Assembly (NCBI GenBank): GCA_016584305.1
Contig: JACEEZ010016411.1
Location: 1 to 64,000 of the forward strand
From: Chionoecetes opilio
Lineage: Eukaryota > Arthropoda > Malacostraca > Decapoda > Majidae
Length of the DNA: 64,000 nucleotides
Reading direction: 5' to 3'
The notes under the pieces are model-generated. The model saw only the letters and a list, made by a program, of their open reading frames with translations. It did no database searches and was not told where the DNA came from. Positions 23,196 to 35,905 of this stretch are shown piece after piece. The position numbers and the translations under genes were made by a program. Position 1 is the first letter of the stretch, and every line of letters begins with the position of its first letter.

Positions 23196-26100
23196 TAGCT
23201 GTTTTCTACAAATGAAGTATCAATCCTCTTTTTTATAATAATTTGCACCTATAAATTAGCTTCCAATTAACATTCACTATTTAATTAGAAGAGTAGAGGG
23301 GTTATTTTATGTTATAGAATGGTATATTTCAAGCGTTTTTCATCATTTCTTGTAAACTGTAGCGTTATTGTATATATCAAGTATTCTACTTATCCGATTG
23401 CTATAAACCCATAAAATGTAGTGTTTTTCATGATATTAGCTATTATCGGTAATATATAGCTGTTTTCCTACAAATTGCAGTATAAAATCCTCTTTTAGAA
23501 TAATTTGCACCTATAAGTAGCTTACATTACAGTAAGCTATAAATAGAGAGTAAAGAGGTTATTTATTGGATATAACGGTGTATGCAGCGTTTTTCATAGT
23601 TTCTTCTAAACTGTAGTCGTTATTGTATATATCAAGTAGTTTTTACCTTATCATATTGCTATAAACCCATAAAATGTAGTGTTGTTCAATGATATAGGGC
23701 TATTTGTATCGGTGATATATAGCTTGTTTTTCCTCTACAAATTGAAGTCTAAAATCCTCTTTTTAGAATACTTTGCACCTGATAGTGCTTACATTACATT
23801 AAGCTATTACATGAGAGTAAGAGGTTTATTATTGTATATAACGGTATCTTTCAAGGCGTTTTTCATCAGTTTCCTTGTAAACTGTAGCGTTATGTTATAT
23901 ATAACATGTAGTTTTACTTTATCTATTGCTATAAACCCTTAAAATGTAGTTGTGTTCATGAATATTAGCTATTTATCGGTGATATATATCTGTTTTCCTA
24001 CAATTTGAAGTATAAAAATCTCTTTAGATGAATTTGCACCTATAAATACTTGCATTACTTAAGGTATTACAATAATAGCTGTTTTTCCCACAAATGGAGT
24101 ATATAATCCTTTTTTTAGAATAATATGCCCTATAAGTAGCTTCTTACATTAAGCTAATAAATAGAAGAGGTAGAGGTTATTTATTGTGATATAACGGTAT
24201 ATTGCGAGCGTTTTTTTTAATAGTTTTCTTGTAAATTGTAGGTTATTGTATATATGACAAGTAGTTTTACTTATTATATTGCTTATAAACCCATAAAATC
24301 TAGTGTTTTCAATGATTTTAGTTCGTTATCAGTGATATATTAACTATTTTCCTACAAATTGCAGTATAGAATCCTTTTTTTGAATAATTGCACCTACAAA
24401 GTAGCTTCCCTTACTTAAGCTATTAAATAGAAGAGTAAGAGGTTTATTTATTGTGATTAATGGTATATTTGCAAGCGTTTTTCATAAGTTTTCTTTAAAC
24501 TGTAGCGTTATTGGGGTAATATCTAACAAGTAGTTTACTTATCAATTGGTATAAACCCATAAAAATGTAGTAGTTTTTCAATGATATTAGCTATTTATCG
24601 GTGATATATACTGTTTTCCCTACAAATTGATGTATAAATCCTCTTTTTAAGATAATTTTCACTATAAAGTACGGTACATTACTTTAGGCTATTAATAGAA
24701 GAGTACGAGGTTATTTAAAATGTGATATAACGGTATCTTGCACGCGTTTTTCATAGTTTCTTCTAACTGTATCGTTATTGTTATATAATACAAGTAGTTT
24801 TAACTTTATCCTATTGCTATAAACCCATAAAATGTAGTGTTATCAAATGATATTAGCAATTTATCGGTGATATTAATAGCTGTTTTTCCTACAATTGAAC
24901 TACAATCCTTTGTTAGAATATTTTACACCTATAAGTAGCTTACCATTACTTAAGCTAATAAAATAGAAGAGGAAGAGGTTATTTATTGTGATATAACGGT
25001 ATTATTCAAGAGTTTTTTGCATAGTTCTTTGTAAACGTAGTCGTTATTTATACAAGTAGTTTTTAACTTATCATATTGCTATAAACCCTTCAAATGTAGT
25101 GTTTTCAATTATATTAGCTATATAATCGGTTGATTATATAGCTATTTTTCCTACAAATTAAGATAAAATAATCTTTTAGATTTTAAGTGCACCTATAAGT
25201 TAGCTTCCATTTACATTAAGCTAATAAATAAAAGATAAGAGGTTATTTATGTGATATAACTGTATATTGCAGCGTTTTTCCATAGTTTCTTGTAAACTGT
25301 AAGCGTTATTGTATTATACATAGTTTCCCTTATCATAATTGCTATAAACCCATAAATGGTAAGTGTTTTCAATGATTTAGCTATTTATCGGTGATATATA
25401 GCTGTTTTCCTACAAATTGAAGTATACAATCCTTTTTTATAATATTCTTCACCTATAAGGTCGCTTACATTACATTAAGCTATAAATAGAAGGTAAAGAG
25501 GTTTATTTTATTGGTGATAGAACGGTATATTGCGAGCGTTTTTTATAGTTTTCTTGTAAATTGTAGCGGTATTGTATATATACAATAGTTTTACTTATGA
25601 TATTGCTATAAACCCATAAATCTAGTGTTTTCAATGATTTTAGTTTAGTTATCAGTGATATATAGCTATTTTCCTACAAATGAAGTAGAGAATCCTTTTT
25701 TTGAATAATTTGCACCTACATAGCTACATTACATTAAGCTATTAAATATAAGAGTAGGGTTTAGTTATTGTGATGTAATGGTTCTTTGCAAGCGTTTTTC
25801 ATAGTTTCTTGTAAACTGTTAGCGTGATTGTAGATACAGTAGTTTTTACTCATCATATTGCTACAAACCCATAAAAGTTAAGTGTTTTCATGATATTAGC
25901 TATTTATCGGTGATGATATAGCCGTTTTCCTACAAATTGAAGCATAAATCCTCTTTTTAGAATATTTGCACCTATAAGTGGCTTACATTTCCATTAAGCT
26001 ATTTAATAGAAGAGTAAGAGGTTATTTATTGTGATATAACGTATATTGCAAGCGTTTTTCATATTTTTCTTCCTAAACTATAGCGTTTATTGTATATATA

Positions 26101-27470
26101 CAAGTAGTTTTACTTATTATTTGCCTATAAACCCCTAAAATGTAGTGTTTTCAATTGATTTAGCTAGTTTATCCAGTTGATATATAAGCTGTTTTTCCTA
26201 CAACTTGAAGTATAAAATTCCTCTTTTTTAGAATAGTGGTGCACTATAGAGCTTACATTACATTCCAGCTATTAAATAGAAGAGTAGAGGTTATTTAATT
26301 GTGGATAATAACGGTATATGCACGCGTTTTTTCATAGTTTCTTGTTACACTGTAGCGTTTATTGTATATAGATAAAGTAGTTTTACTTTTACGGCTATAA
26401 ACCCATAAAATGTAGTGTTTTCAATGAATTTTAGCTAGGTTTATCAAGTATATAGCTGGTTTTACCACACTAACAAATTGAAGTGTAAATCCTTTTTTAG
26501 ATAATTTTGCACCTATAAGTATCTTAAATTATATTAAGCTATTATAGAAGGTAAGAGGTCTATATATTGTTGATATAACTGTGTATTGCAAGCGTTTTTC
26601 ATAGTTTCGTTGTAAACTGTAGCGTTTATTGTATATATCCAAGTAGTTTTTACTTATCAATATTGCAATAAACCCATAAATGTATTGTTTTCAATGATAT
26701 TAGCTATATTATCGTTGATATATAGCTGTTTTCCTACAAATTAAGTATACAATCCTTTTTTTAAATATTTGCACCTATATGTAGCTTAATTACATTAGCA
26801 AATAAATAGAAGAGTAATAAGAGGTTTTTAATGTGATGTAATGTATATTGCAAGCGTTTTTCATAGTTTCTTGTAACTTTAGCGTTCTTGTATATATACA
26901 AGTAGTTTTATCTTATCATATGGCGATAACCCATAAAATGTTAGTGTTTCTCAATGATATTATCACATTTATCGGTGATATAGAGCTGTTTTCCTACAAA
27001 TTGAAGAAATACAAATCCTTTTTTAGAAAATTTACACGCTGTAAGTAGCTTACATTACTTAGGCTAATAAATAGAAGAGTTAAGAAGTTTATTTATTGTG
27101 ATATAACGGTATATTGCAAGCGTGTTTTCATACTTTCCTTGAAACCCGTAGCGTTATTGTAATATAACAAGTAGTTTTACTTATTATATTGCTATAAACC
27201 CATAAAATTTGTGTTTTCAATGATTTTAGCTAGTTATCAGTGATAATGCGATTTTCCTACAAATTGAAGTATACAATCCTTTTTTTTAATAAAAATTTGC
27301 ACTATAAGTAGCTTACATTACCTTAAGCTATTACTAGAAGAGTAAATGGGTTTATTTATTGTGATATACACGGTATATTGCAAGCGTTTTTTCATATTTT
27401 TTTTCTTTTAAACTGTACGCGTTATTGTATATATAACAAGTAGTTTTACATATTATATTGCTATAAATTC
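23196..27470 (+). repeat. A-monomer array, noisy, with one short unit
   Basis: About sixteen monomers. Near 24060 a monomer is joined short (AAGGTATTACAATAATAGC), a noisy version of the 92 bp unit. Monomers with GTTTTTTATAG and AATTGTAG variants recur. Open frames at 23679-23942 and 26848-27048 are monomer-derived. The change to clean sequence at about 27470 is abrupt. Confidence 0.82.
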
Positions 27471-28770
27471 TAAAATGTAGTGTTTTCAATGATATTAGCT
27501 ATTTATCGGTGATATATAGCTGTTTTCCTACAAATTGAAGCATAAAATCCTCTTTTTAGAATAATTTGCACCTATAAGTGGCTTACATTACATTAAGCTA
27601 TTAAATAGAAGAGTAAGAGGTTATTTATTGTGATATAACGGTATATTGCAAGCGTTTTTCATAGTTTCTTCTAAACTATAGCGTTATTGTATATATACAA
27701 GTAGTTTTACTTATTATATTGCTATAAACCCATAAAATGTAGTGTTTTCAATGATTTTAGCTAGTTATCAGTGATATATAGCTGTTTTCCTACAAATTGA
27801 AGTATAAATTCCTCTTTTTAGAATAATTTGCACCTATAAGTAGCTTACATTACATTAAGCTATTAAATAGAAGAGTAAGAGGTTATTTATTGTGATATAA
27901 CGGTATATTGCACGCGTTTTTCATAGTTTCTTGTAAACTGTAGCGTTATTGTATATATATAAGTAGTTTTACTTATTATAGTGCTATAAACCCATAAAAT
28001 GTAGTGTTTTCAATGATTTTAGCTAGTTATCAGTGATATATAGCTGTTTTCCTACAAATTGAAGTGTAAAATCCTTTTTTTAGAATAATTTGCACCTATA
28101 AGTAGCTTAAATTATATTAAGCTATTAAATAGAAGAGTAAGAGGTTATATATTGTGATATAACGGTATATTGCAAGCGTTTTTCATAGTTTCTTGTAAAC
28201 TGTAGCGTTATTGTATATATACAAGTAGTTTTACTTATCATATTGCTATAAACCCTTAAAATGTAGTGTTTTCAATGATATTAGCTATTTATCGGTGATA
28301 TATAGCTGTTTTCCTACAAATTGAAGTATAAAATAATCTTTTTAGATTAATTTGCACCTATAAGTAGCTTACATTACATTAAGGTATTAAATAGAAGAGT
28401 AAGAGGATATTTATTGTGATATAACGGTATATTGCAAGCGTTTTTCATAGTTTCTTCTAAACTGTAGCGTTATTGTATATATACAAGTAGTTTTACTTAT
28501 TATATTGCAATAAACCCATAAAATGTAGTGTTTTCAATGATATTAGCTATTTATCGGTGATATATAGCTGTTTTCCAACAAATTGAAGTATAAAATCCTC
28601 TTTTTAGAATAATTTGCACCTATAAGTAGCTTACATTACATTAAGCTATTCAATAAAAGAGTAAGAGGTTATTTATTGTGATAAAACGGTATATTGCAAG
28701 CGTTTTTCATAGTTTCTTCTAAACTGTACCGTTATTGTATATATACAAGTAGTTTTACTTATTATATTGC
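27471..28770 (+). repeat. A-monomer array, clean
   Basis: Five near-identical A monomers, ending where the ATTATATTGCTATA segment breaks into a TA-rich simple repeat. No noise is visible, so the rearrangement that follows is credible. Confidence 0.92.
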
Positions 28771-28830
28771 TATATATCTATAGCTATACTATATATATAG
28801 CTATACTATATATATAGCTATATAGCTATA
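28771..28830 (+). repeat. TA-rich simple repeat (TATAGC/TATACTATA)
   Basis: Sixty bases made of TATATA, TAGCTATAC and TATAGC runs, replacing the expected AACCCATAAAATG part of a monomer. It is itself largely self-complementary and could have seeded the neighbouring inversion. It lies in clean sequence. Confidence 0.88.
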
Positions 28831-28931
28831 CAGCTATATATCACCGATAAATAGATAATATCATTAAAAACACTACATTTTATGGGTTTATAGCAATATG
28901 ATAAGTAAAACTACTTGTATATATACAATAA
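28831..28931 (-). repeat. Inverted part-monomer forming a 41 bp hairpin with its neighbour
   Basis: This is the reverse complement of the A-monomer stretch that normally runs from TTATTGTATATATACAAG to GGTGATATATAGCTG. Its first 41 bases (28831-28871) pair with 28933-28973 with two mismatches, across a loop of 61 bases. Forward sequence resumes at 28932 (TGTTTTCAATG). The arrangement fits template switching during replication or repair. Confidence 0.9.
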
Positions 28932-30990
28932 TGTTTTCAATGATATTAGCTATTTATCGGTGATATATAGCTGTTTTCCTACAAATTGAAGTATAAAATA
29001 ATCTCTTTAGATTAATTTGCACCTATAAGTAGCTTACATTACATTAAGGTATTAAATAATAGCTGTTTTCCTACAAATTGAAGTATATAATCCTTTTTTT
29101 AGAATAATATGCACCTATAAGTAGCTTACATTACATTAAGCTAATAAATAGAAGAGTAAGAGGTTATTTATTGTGATATAACGGTATATTGCAAGCGTTT
29201 TTCATACTTTCTTGTAAACCGTAGCGTTATTGTATATATACAAGTAGTTTTACTTATTATATTGCTATAAACCCATAAAATGTTGTGTTTTCAATGATTT
29301 TAGCTAGTTATCAGTGATATATAGCTATTTTCCTACAAATTGAAGTATAAAATCCTTTTTTTAGAATAATTTGCACCTATAAGTAGCTTACATTACATTA
29401 AGCTATTAAATAGAAGAGTAAATGGGTATTTATTGTGATATAACGGTATATTGCAAGCGTTTTTCATAGTTTCTTTTAAACTGTAGCGTTATTGTATATA
29501 TACAAGTAGTTTTACATATTATATTGCTATAAATTCATAATATGTAGTGTTTTCAATGATTTTAGCTAGTTATCAGTGATATATAGCTGTTTTCCTACAA
29601 ATTGAAGTATAAAATCCTCTTTTTAGAATAATTTGCACCTATAAGTAGCTTACATTACATTAAGCTATTAAATAGAAGAGTAAGAGGTTATTTATTGTGG
29701 TATAACGGTATATTGCAAGCGTTTTTCATAGTTTTTTCTAAACTGTAGCGTTATTGTATATATACAAGTAGTTTTACTTATTATATTGCTATAAACCCAT
29801 AAAATGTAGTGTTTTCAATGATTTTAGCAAGTTATCAGTGATATATAGCTGTTTTCCTACAAATTGGAGTATAAAATCCTCTTTTTACAATAATTTGCAC
29901 CTAGAAGTAGCTTTCATTACATTAAGCTATTAAATAGTAGTGTAGGAGGTTATTTATTGTGATATAACGGTATATTGCAAGCGTTTTTTATAGTTTCTTC
30001 TAATCTGTAGCGCTATTGTATATATACAAGTAGTTTTACTTATTATATTGCTATAAACCCATAAAATTTAGTGTTTTCAATGATATTAGCTATTTATCGG
30101 TGATATATAGCAGTTTTCCTAAAAATTAAAGTTTAAAATCCTCTTTTTAGAATAATTTGCACGTATAAGTAGCTTATATTACATTAAGCTATTAAATAGA
30201 AGAGAAAGAGGTTATTTATTGTTATATAACGGTTTATTGCAAGCGTTTTTCATAGTTTCTTCTAAACTGTAGCAATATTGTATATATACAAGTAGTTTTA
30301 CTTATAATATTGCTATAAACCCATAAAATGTAGTGTTTTCAATGATTTTAGCTAGTTATCAGTGATATATAGCTGTTTTCCTACAAATTGAAGTATAAAA
30401 TCCTCTTTTTAGAATAATTTGCACCTATAAGTAGCTTAAATTACATTAAGCTATTAAATAGAAGAGTAAGAGGTTATTTAATGTGATATAACGGTATATT
30501 GCAAGCGTTTTTCATAGTTTCTTCTAAACTGTAGCGTATTGTATATACTGTAGCGTTATTGTATAAAACAAGTAGTTTTACTTACTATATTGCTATAAAT
30601 CCATAAAATGTAGTGTTTTCAATGATTTTAGCTAGTTATTAGTGATATATACTGTTTTCCTACAAATTGAAGTATAAAATCCTCTTTTTAGTATAATTTG
30701 CACCTATAAGTAGCTTACATTACATTAAGCTAATAAATAGAAGAGTAAGAGGTTATTTATTGTGATATAATGGTATATTGCAGGCGTTTTTCATAGTTTC
30801 TTGTAAACTGTAGCGTGATTGTATATACAAGTAGTTTTACTTATCTATTGCTATAAACCCATAAAATGTAGTGTTTCAATGATATTAGCTATTTATCGGT
30901 GAATATAGCTGTTTTCCTACAAATTGAAGCATAAAATCCTCTTTTTAGATAATTTGCACCTATAAGTAGTTTACATTACATTAAGCTAAT
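28932..30990 (+). repeat. A-monomer array, clean, with one short 92 bp unit
   Basis: About eight monomers. GTAGCTT landmarks at 29029 and 29121 are 92 bp apart: the monomer is cut between GGTATTAAATA and ATAGCTGTTTTCC, a loss of about 170 bp. The monomer near 29945 (AGTGTAGGAGG) is another empty equivalent of the SINE target. A local duplication of about 20 bp (the TGTAGCGT and ATTGTATA segments twice) lies at 30530-30575. Noise rises from about 30900. Confidence 0.88.
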
Positions 30991-32926
30991 AAATAGAAGA
31001 GTAAGAAGGTTTTTTTTGTGATATAAGGGTTTTTTGGGCGAGCTTTTTTTTATAGTTTTCTTGTAAATTGTAGCGTTTTTTGTATATTTTACAATAGTTT
31101 TACTTATTATATCGCTAAAAACCCCCAAAAAATCTAGTTTTTTTCAATGTTTTTTAGTTAGTTTTTCCAGTTTTTATATAGCTTTTTTCCTAAAAATTGA
31201 AGAAATAAAATTTTTTTTTTTGAAAATTTGCACCTAAAAGGGTACTTCCCTTTTACATTAAGCTTTTAAAATAGAAGAGTAAGAGGTTATTTTTTTGGTG
31301 ATGTAAGGGGTATATTGAAAAGCTTTTTTTCATAGTTTCTGAAAACTGAAAGCGTGATTGTATATACAAGTATTTTTACTTACCCTATTGCTTAAAAAAA
31401 CCCATAAAATGTAGTTTTTTTTCAATGATATTAGCTATTTATCGGTGATTATAGCTTTTTTCCAAAAATTGATAAAAAAATCCTTTTTTTTATAAAAAAT
31501 TTGCACCTATAATAGCTTACATTACATTAAGCTTTTAAAATAAAAGAGTAAGGGGTTTTTTATTGGGATATAACGGTATTTTGCGAGCTTTTTTTTATAG
31601 TTTTTTGGGTTTTTTTGTAGCGTTATTGTATATTACAAGTATTTTAAATTTTTTAATCGCTATAAACCCAAAAAAATCTAGTTTTTTAAATGATTTTAGT
31701 TAGTTATAAATATATATACCCTATTTTCCTACAATTGAAGTATAGAATCCTTTTTTTGTAATTTGCACCAAACAAGTAGCTTCCCTTTACTTTAAGCTTT
31801 AAATAGAAGTTTAAAAGGGGTTATTTTTTTGTGTTAATGGTAAAATTGCAAGCGTTTTTCATAGTTTCTTGAAAAATTTGCACGTGATTGTATATACAAT
31901 TATTTTACTTATCATATTGCCTAAAAAACCCATAAAATTGTAGTTTTTTAAAATGATATTAGCTTTTTTTTTTAAACCCCGGTGATATATAGTTTTTTTC
32001 CCAAAAATTGAATATAAAATCCTATTTTTATAAAAATTTTGCACCTATAAGTACCCTTACATTACATTAAGCAAATTAAATAGAAGAAAAAGAGGTTTTT
32101 TTATTTGATATAACGGTATATTGCAAGCTTTTTTTCATAGTTTCTTGAAAAACTGTAGCTTTTATTGTTATATCCAAGTATTTTTTTACTTATCATATAT
32201 CTAAAACCCCTTTAAAATGTAGTGTTTCAATGATATTACCCTTTTTAAATTCGGTGATATATAGTTTTTTTTTTTCCTAAAAATTTTGAAGTAAAAAAAA
32301 TAACTTTTTAGTTTAAATTTGCACCTAAAGGGTAGCTTACTTTACTTTAAAGGGAAATTAATAATAGCTTTTTTCCCCTACAAATTAAAGTATTAATCCT
32401 TTTTTTAAAATAATATCCCTATAAGTAGCTTACATTACTTAAAGCTAAAAATAGAAGGAAAGAGGTTATTTTTTTGTGATATAAGGGTATTTTTGCAAGG
32501 GGTTTTTATCTTTCTTGAAAACCGTGGGCGTTATTGTATTATACAATAGTTTTATTTATTATTTTGGGCTTTAAACCCAAAAAATTTTGTGTTTTAAATG
32601 ATTTTTAGCTAGTTAAATCAGGGGATATATAGCTTTTTTCCTACAAATTGAATTTAAAAAACCCCTTTTTTTTAGAAAATTTTGCACCTATAAGTACTTA
32701 CATTACATTAAGCTATTAAATAGAAGAGAAAAATGGGTATTTTTTGGGTTGAAAATCCCGGTAAAAATTGCAACTTTTTTTCATAGTTTTTTTTAAAACC
32801 TGTGCTTTATTGTATATATCCCAGTATTTTTAACATTTATTTTGGGCTATAAATTCAAAATTTTGTAGTGTTTTCAATGATTTTAGCTATTTTTATCATG
32901 GAAAATTCTGTTTTCCTAAAAATTGA
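30991..32926 (+). repeat. A-monomer array, homopolymer-inflated
   Basis: About seven monomers in which T, A and G runs are stretched and single bases replaced by runs (for example GGGTTTTTTGGG). A 61-codon minus-strand open frame (31859-32044) results from this distortion. Confidence 0.78.
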
Positions 32927-32927
32927 N
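32927..32927. other. Single N: assembly join
   Basis: Homopolymer-inflated sequence on the left changes to clean sequence on the right in the middle of a monomer (AAATTGA then AGATTAATTTGC). The monomer phase is approximately kept across the join. Confidence 0.75.
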
Positions 32928-35065
32928 AGATTAATTTGCACCTATAAGTAGCTTACATTACATTAAGGTATTAAATAATAGCTGTTTTCCTACAAATTGA
33001 AGTATATAATCTTTTTTTAGAATAATATGCACCTATAAGTAGCTTACATTACATTAAGCTAATAAATAGAAGAGCAAGAGGTTATTTATTGTGATATAAC
33101 GGTATATTGCAAGCGTTTTTCATACTTTCTTGTAAACCGTAGCGTTATTGTATATATACAAGTAGTTTTACTTATTATATTGCTATAAACCCATAAAATG
33201 TTGTGTTTTCAATGATTTTAGCTAGTTATCAGTGATATATAGCTATTTTCCTACAAATTGAAGTATAAAATCCTTTTTTTAGAATAATTTGCACCTATAA
33301 GTAGCTTACATTACATTAAGCTATTAAATAGAAGAGTAAATAGGTATTTATTGTGATATAACGGTATATTGCAAGCGTTTTTCATAGTTTCTTTTAAACT
33401 GTAGCGTTATTGTATATATACAAGTAGTTTTACTTATCATATTGGTATAAACCCATAAAATGTAGTGTTTTCAATGATATTAGCTATTTATCGGTGATAT
33501 ATAGCTGTTTTCCTACAAATTGATGTATAAAATCCTCTTTTTAGAATAATTTGCACCTATAAGTAGCTTACATTACTTTAAGCTATTAAATAGAAGAGTA
33601 AGAGGTTATTTAATGTGATATAACGGTATATTGCAAGCGTTTTTCATAGTTTCTTCTAAACTGTAGCGTTATTGTATATATACAAGTAGTTTTACTTATC
33701 ATATTGCTATAAACCCATAAAATGTAGTGTTTTCAATGATATTAGCAATTTATCGGTGATATATAGCTGTTTTCCTACAAATTGAAGAATACAATCCTTT
33801 TGTTAGAATAATTTACACCTATAAGTAGCTTACATTACATTAAGCTAATAAATAGAAGAGGAAGAGGTTATTTATTGTGATATAACGGTATATTGCGAGC
33901 GTTTTTCATAGTTTCTTTTAAACTGTAGCGTTATTGTATATATACAAGTAGTTTTACTTATCATATTGCTATAAACCCATAAAATGTAGTGTTTTCAATG
34001 ATATTAGCTATTTATCGGTGATATATAGCTGTTTTCCTACAAATTGAAGTATAAAATCCTCTTTTTAGAATAATTTGCACCTATAAGTAGCTTACATTAC
34101 ATTAAGCTATTAAATAAAAGAATAAGAGGTTATTTATTGTGATATAACGGTATATTGCAAGCGTTTTTCATATTTTCTTCTAAACTGTAGCGTGATTGTA
34201 TATATACAAGTAGTTTTACATATTATATTGATATAAATTCATAATATGTAGTGTTTTCAATGATTTTAGCTAGTTATCAGTGATATATAGCTGTTTTCCT
34301 ACAAATTGAAGTATAAAATCCTCTTTTTAGAATAATTTGCACCTATAAGTAGCTTACATTACATTAAGCTATTAAATAGAAGAGTAAGAGGTTATTTATT
34401 GTGATATAACTGTATATTGCAAGCGTTTTTCATAGTTTCTTCTAAACTGTAGCGTTATTGTATATATACAAGTAGGTTTACTTATTATATTGCTATAAAC
34501 CCATAAAATGTAGTGTTTTCAATGATTTTAGCTAGTTATCAGTGATATATAGCTGTTTTCCTACAAATTGGAGTATAAAATCCTCTTTTTACAATAATTT
34601 GCACCTAGAAGTAGCTTACATTACATTAAGCTATTAAATAGAAGTGTAGGAGGTTATTTATTGTGATATAACGGTATATTGCAAGCGTTTTTTATAGTTT
34701 CTTCTAATCTGTAGCGTTATTGTATATATACAAGTAGTTTTACTTATTATATTGCTATAAACCCATAAAATTTAGTGTTTTTAATGATATTATCTATTTA
34801 TCGGTGATATATAGCTGTTTTCCTACAAATTGATGTATAAAATCGTCTTTTTAGAATAATATGCACCTATAAGTAGCTTACATTACATTAAGCTATTAAA
34901 TAGAAGAGTAAGAGGTTATTTATTGTGATATAACGGTATATTGCAGGCGTTTTTCATAGTTTCTTGTAAACTGTAGCGTTATTGTATATATACACGTAGT
35001 TTTACTTATCATATTGCTATAAACCCATAAAATGTAGTGTTTTCAATTATTTTAGCTAGTTATCA
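32928..35065 (+). repeat. A-monomer array, clean, with one short 92 bp unit
   Basis: About eight monomers. A 92 bp short unit sits at 32960-33050, and the following monomers repeat the series found at 29045-29520. The AAGTGTAGGAGGTTATTTAT monomer at 34641 is a clean empty counterpart of the SINE insertion site. Confidence 0.92.
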
Positions 35066-35905
35066 GTGAAGAGTGGTTTTTTTCTACAAATTGAAGTATA
35101 TTTCTTTATATCTGTAGCTAAATAGCTTTTTATATTTGCTACAACTATATTTTACAAAATTAATAGCTAAAAATATGTATTTTTCATGAAATTTAGATAT
35201 TCAATTTTAATCTTAAAAAAGTAATGTTTTATCAAGTATTTTAATGATTTTTTGGAAACGCTAAATAATGTCGAAAATTTGACAGTATTCAGCACTTTTA
35301 CAAACCTATAGTTAACAATGTTTATGCGCTAAAAAAAAATATGTATTTTCTCATGAATTTGAGGTAGCAATTCTTAATCTTAAAAAACAACGTTTTTTTT
35401 TTTCAAGTTTTTTAATGTATTTTGGGAAAGCCTTAAAAAAAATGTCGATGATATGACATTATTCAGCACTTCTACCACAATTATATATGACACACTCAAT
35501 TATGAGCTTTTAAAAAATATGTATTAGTTCATGATAATTATGTATTCAATTTATTCTTAATAAACACGTTTTTTCAAGTGTTTTAATGTATTTTTGAAGA
35601 TCTAAAAAAAAATGGTCGAAAATTGACATTATCAGCCTTTTTTTGTAGAGAAATCAAAATGTGGGAATTAAGTTGTTTTCGTTAGAAAAATGCTATTTTT
35701 AAAATACACTAGAGCTTTTGTAATAGGAGTTTTGCAGACTCCGATATGTGATCAATTGTATATTATACGCTGGTTTTTTTATTAGTTTCTTCTTAATTGT
35801 GGGTGTTAAATCATTAAAGAGAAGGTATTACCTTATGATAATGCATTATACCCTCCAAAATATGTTCTTTTCAATGTTTTAGCTAGTTATGGTGTAATAT
35901 AGCTG
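35066..35905 (+). repeat. B2-C2 cassette, clean start then noisy
   Basis: GTGAAGAGTGG and the first 156 bp unit are clean. From about 35200 inserted A and T bases appear and all later landmarks are distorted. C2 spans about 35645-35905, with GGTATTACCTTATGATAA recognisable. Confidence 0.87.
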
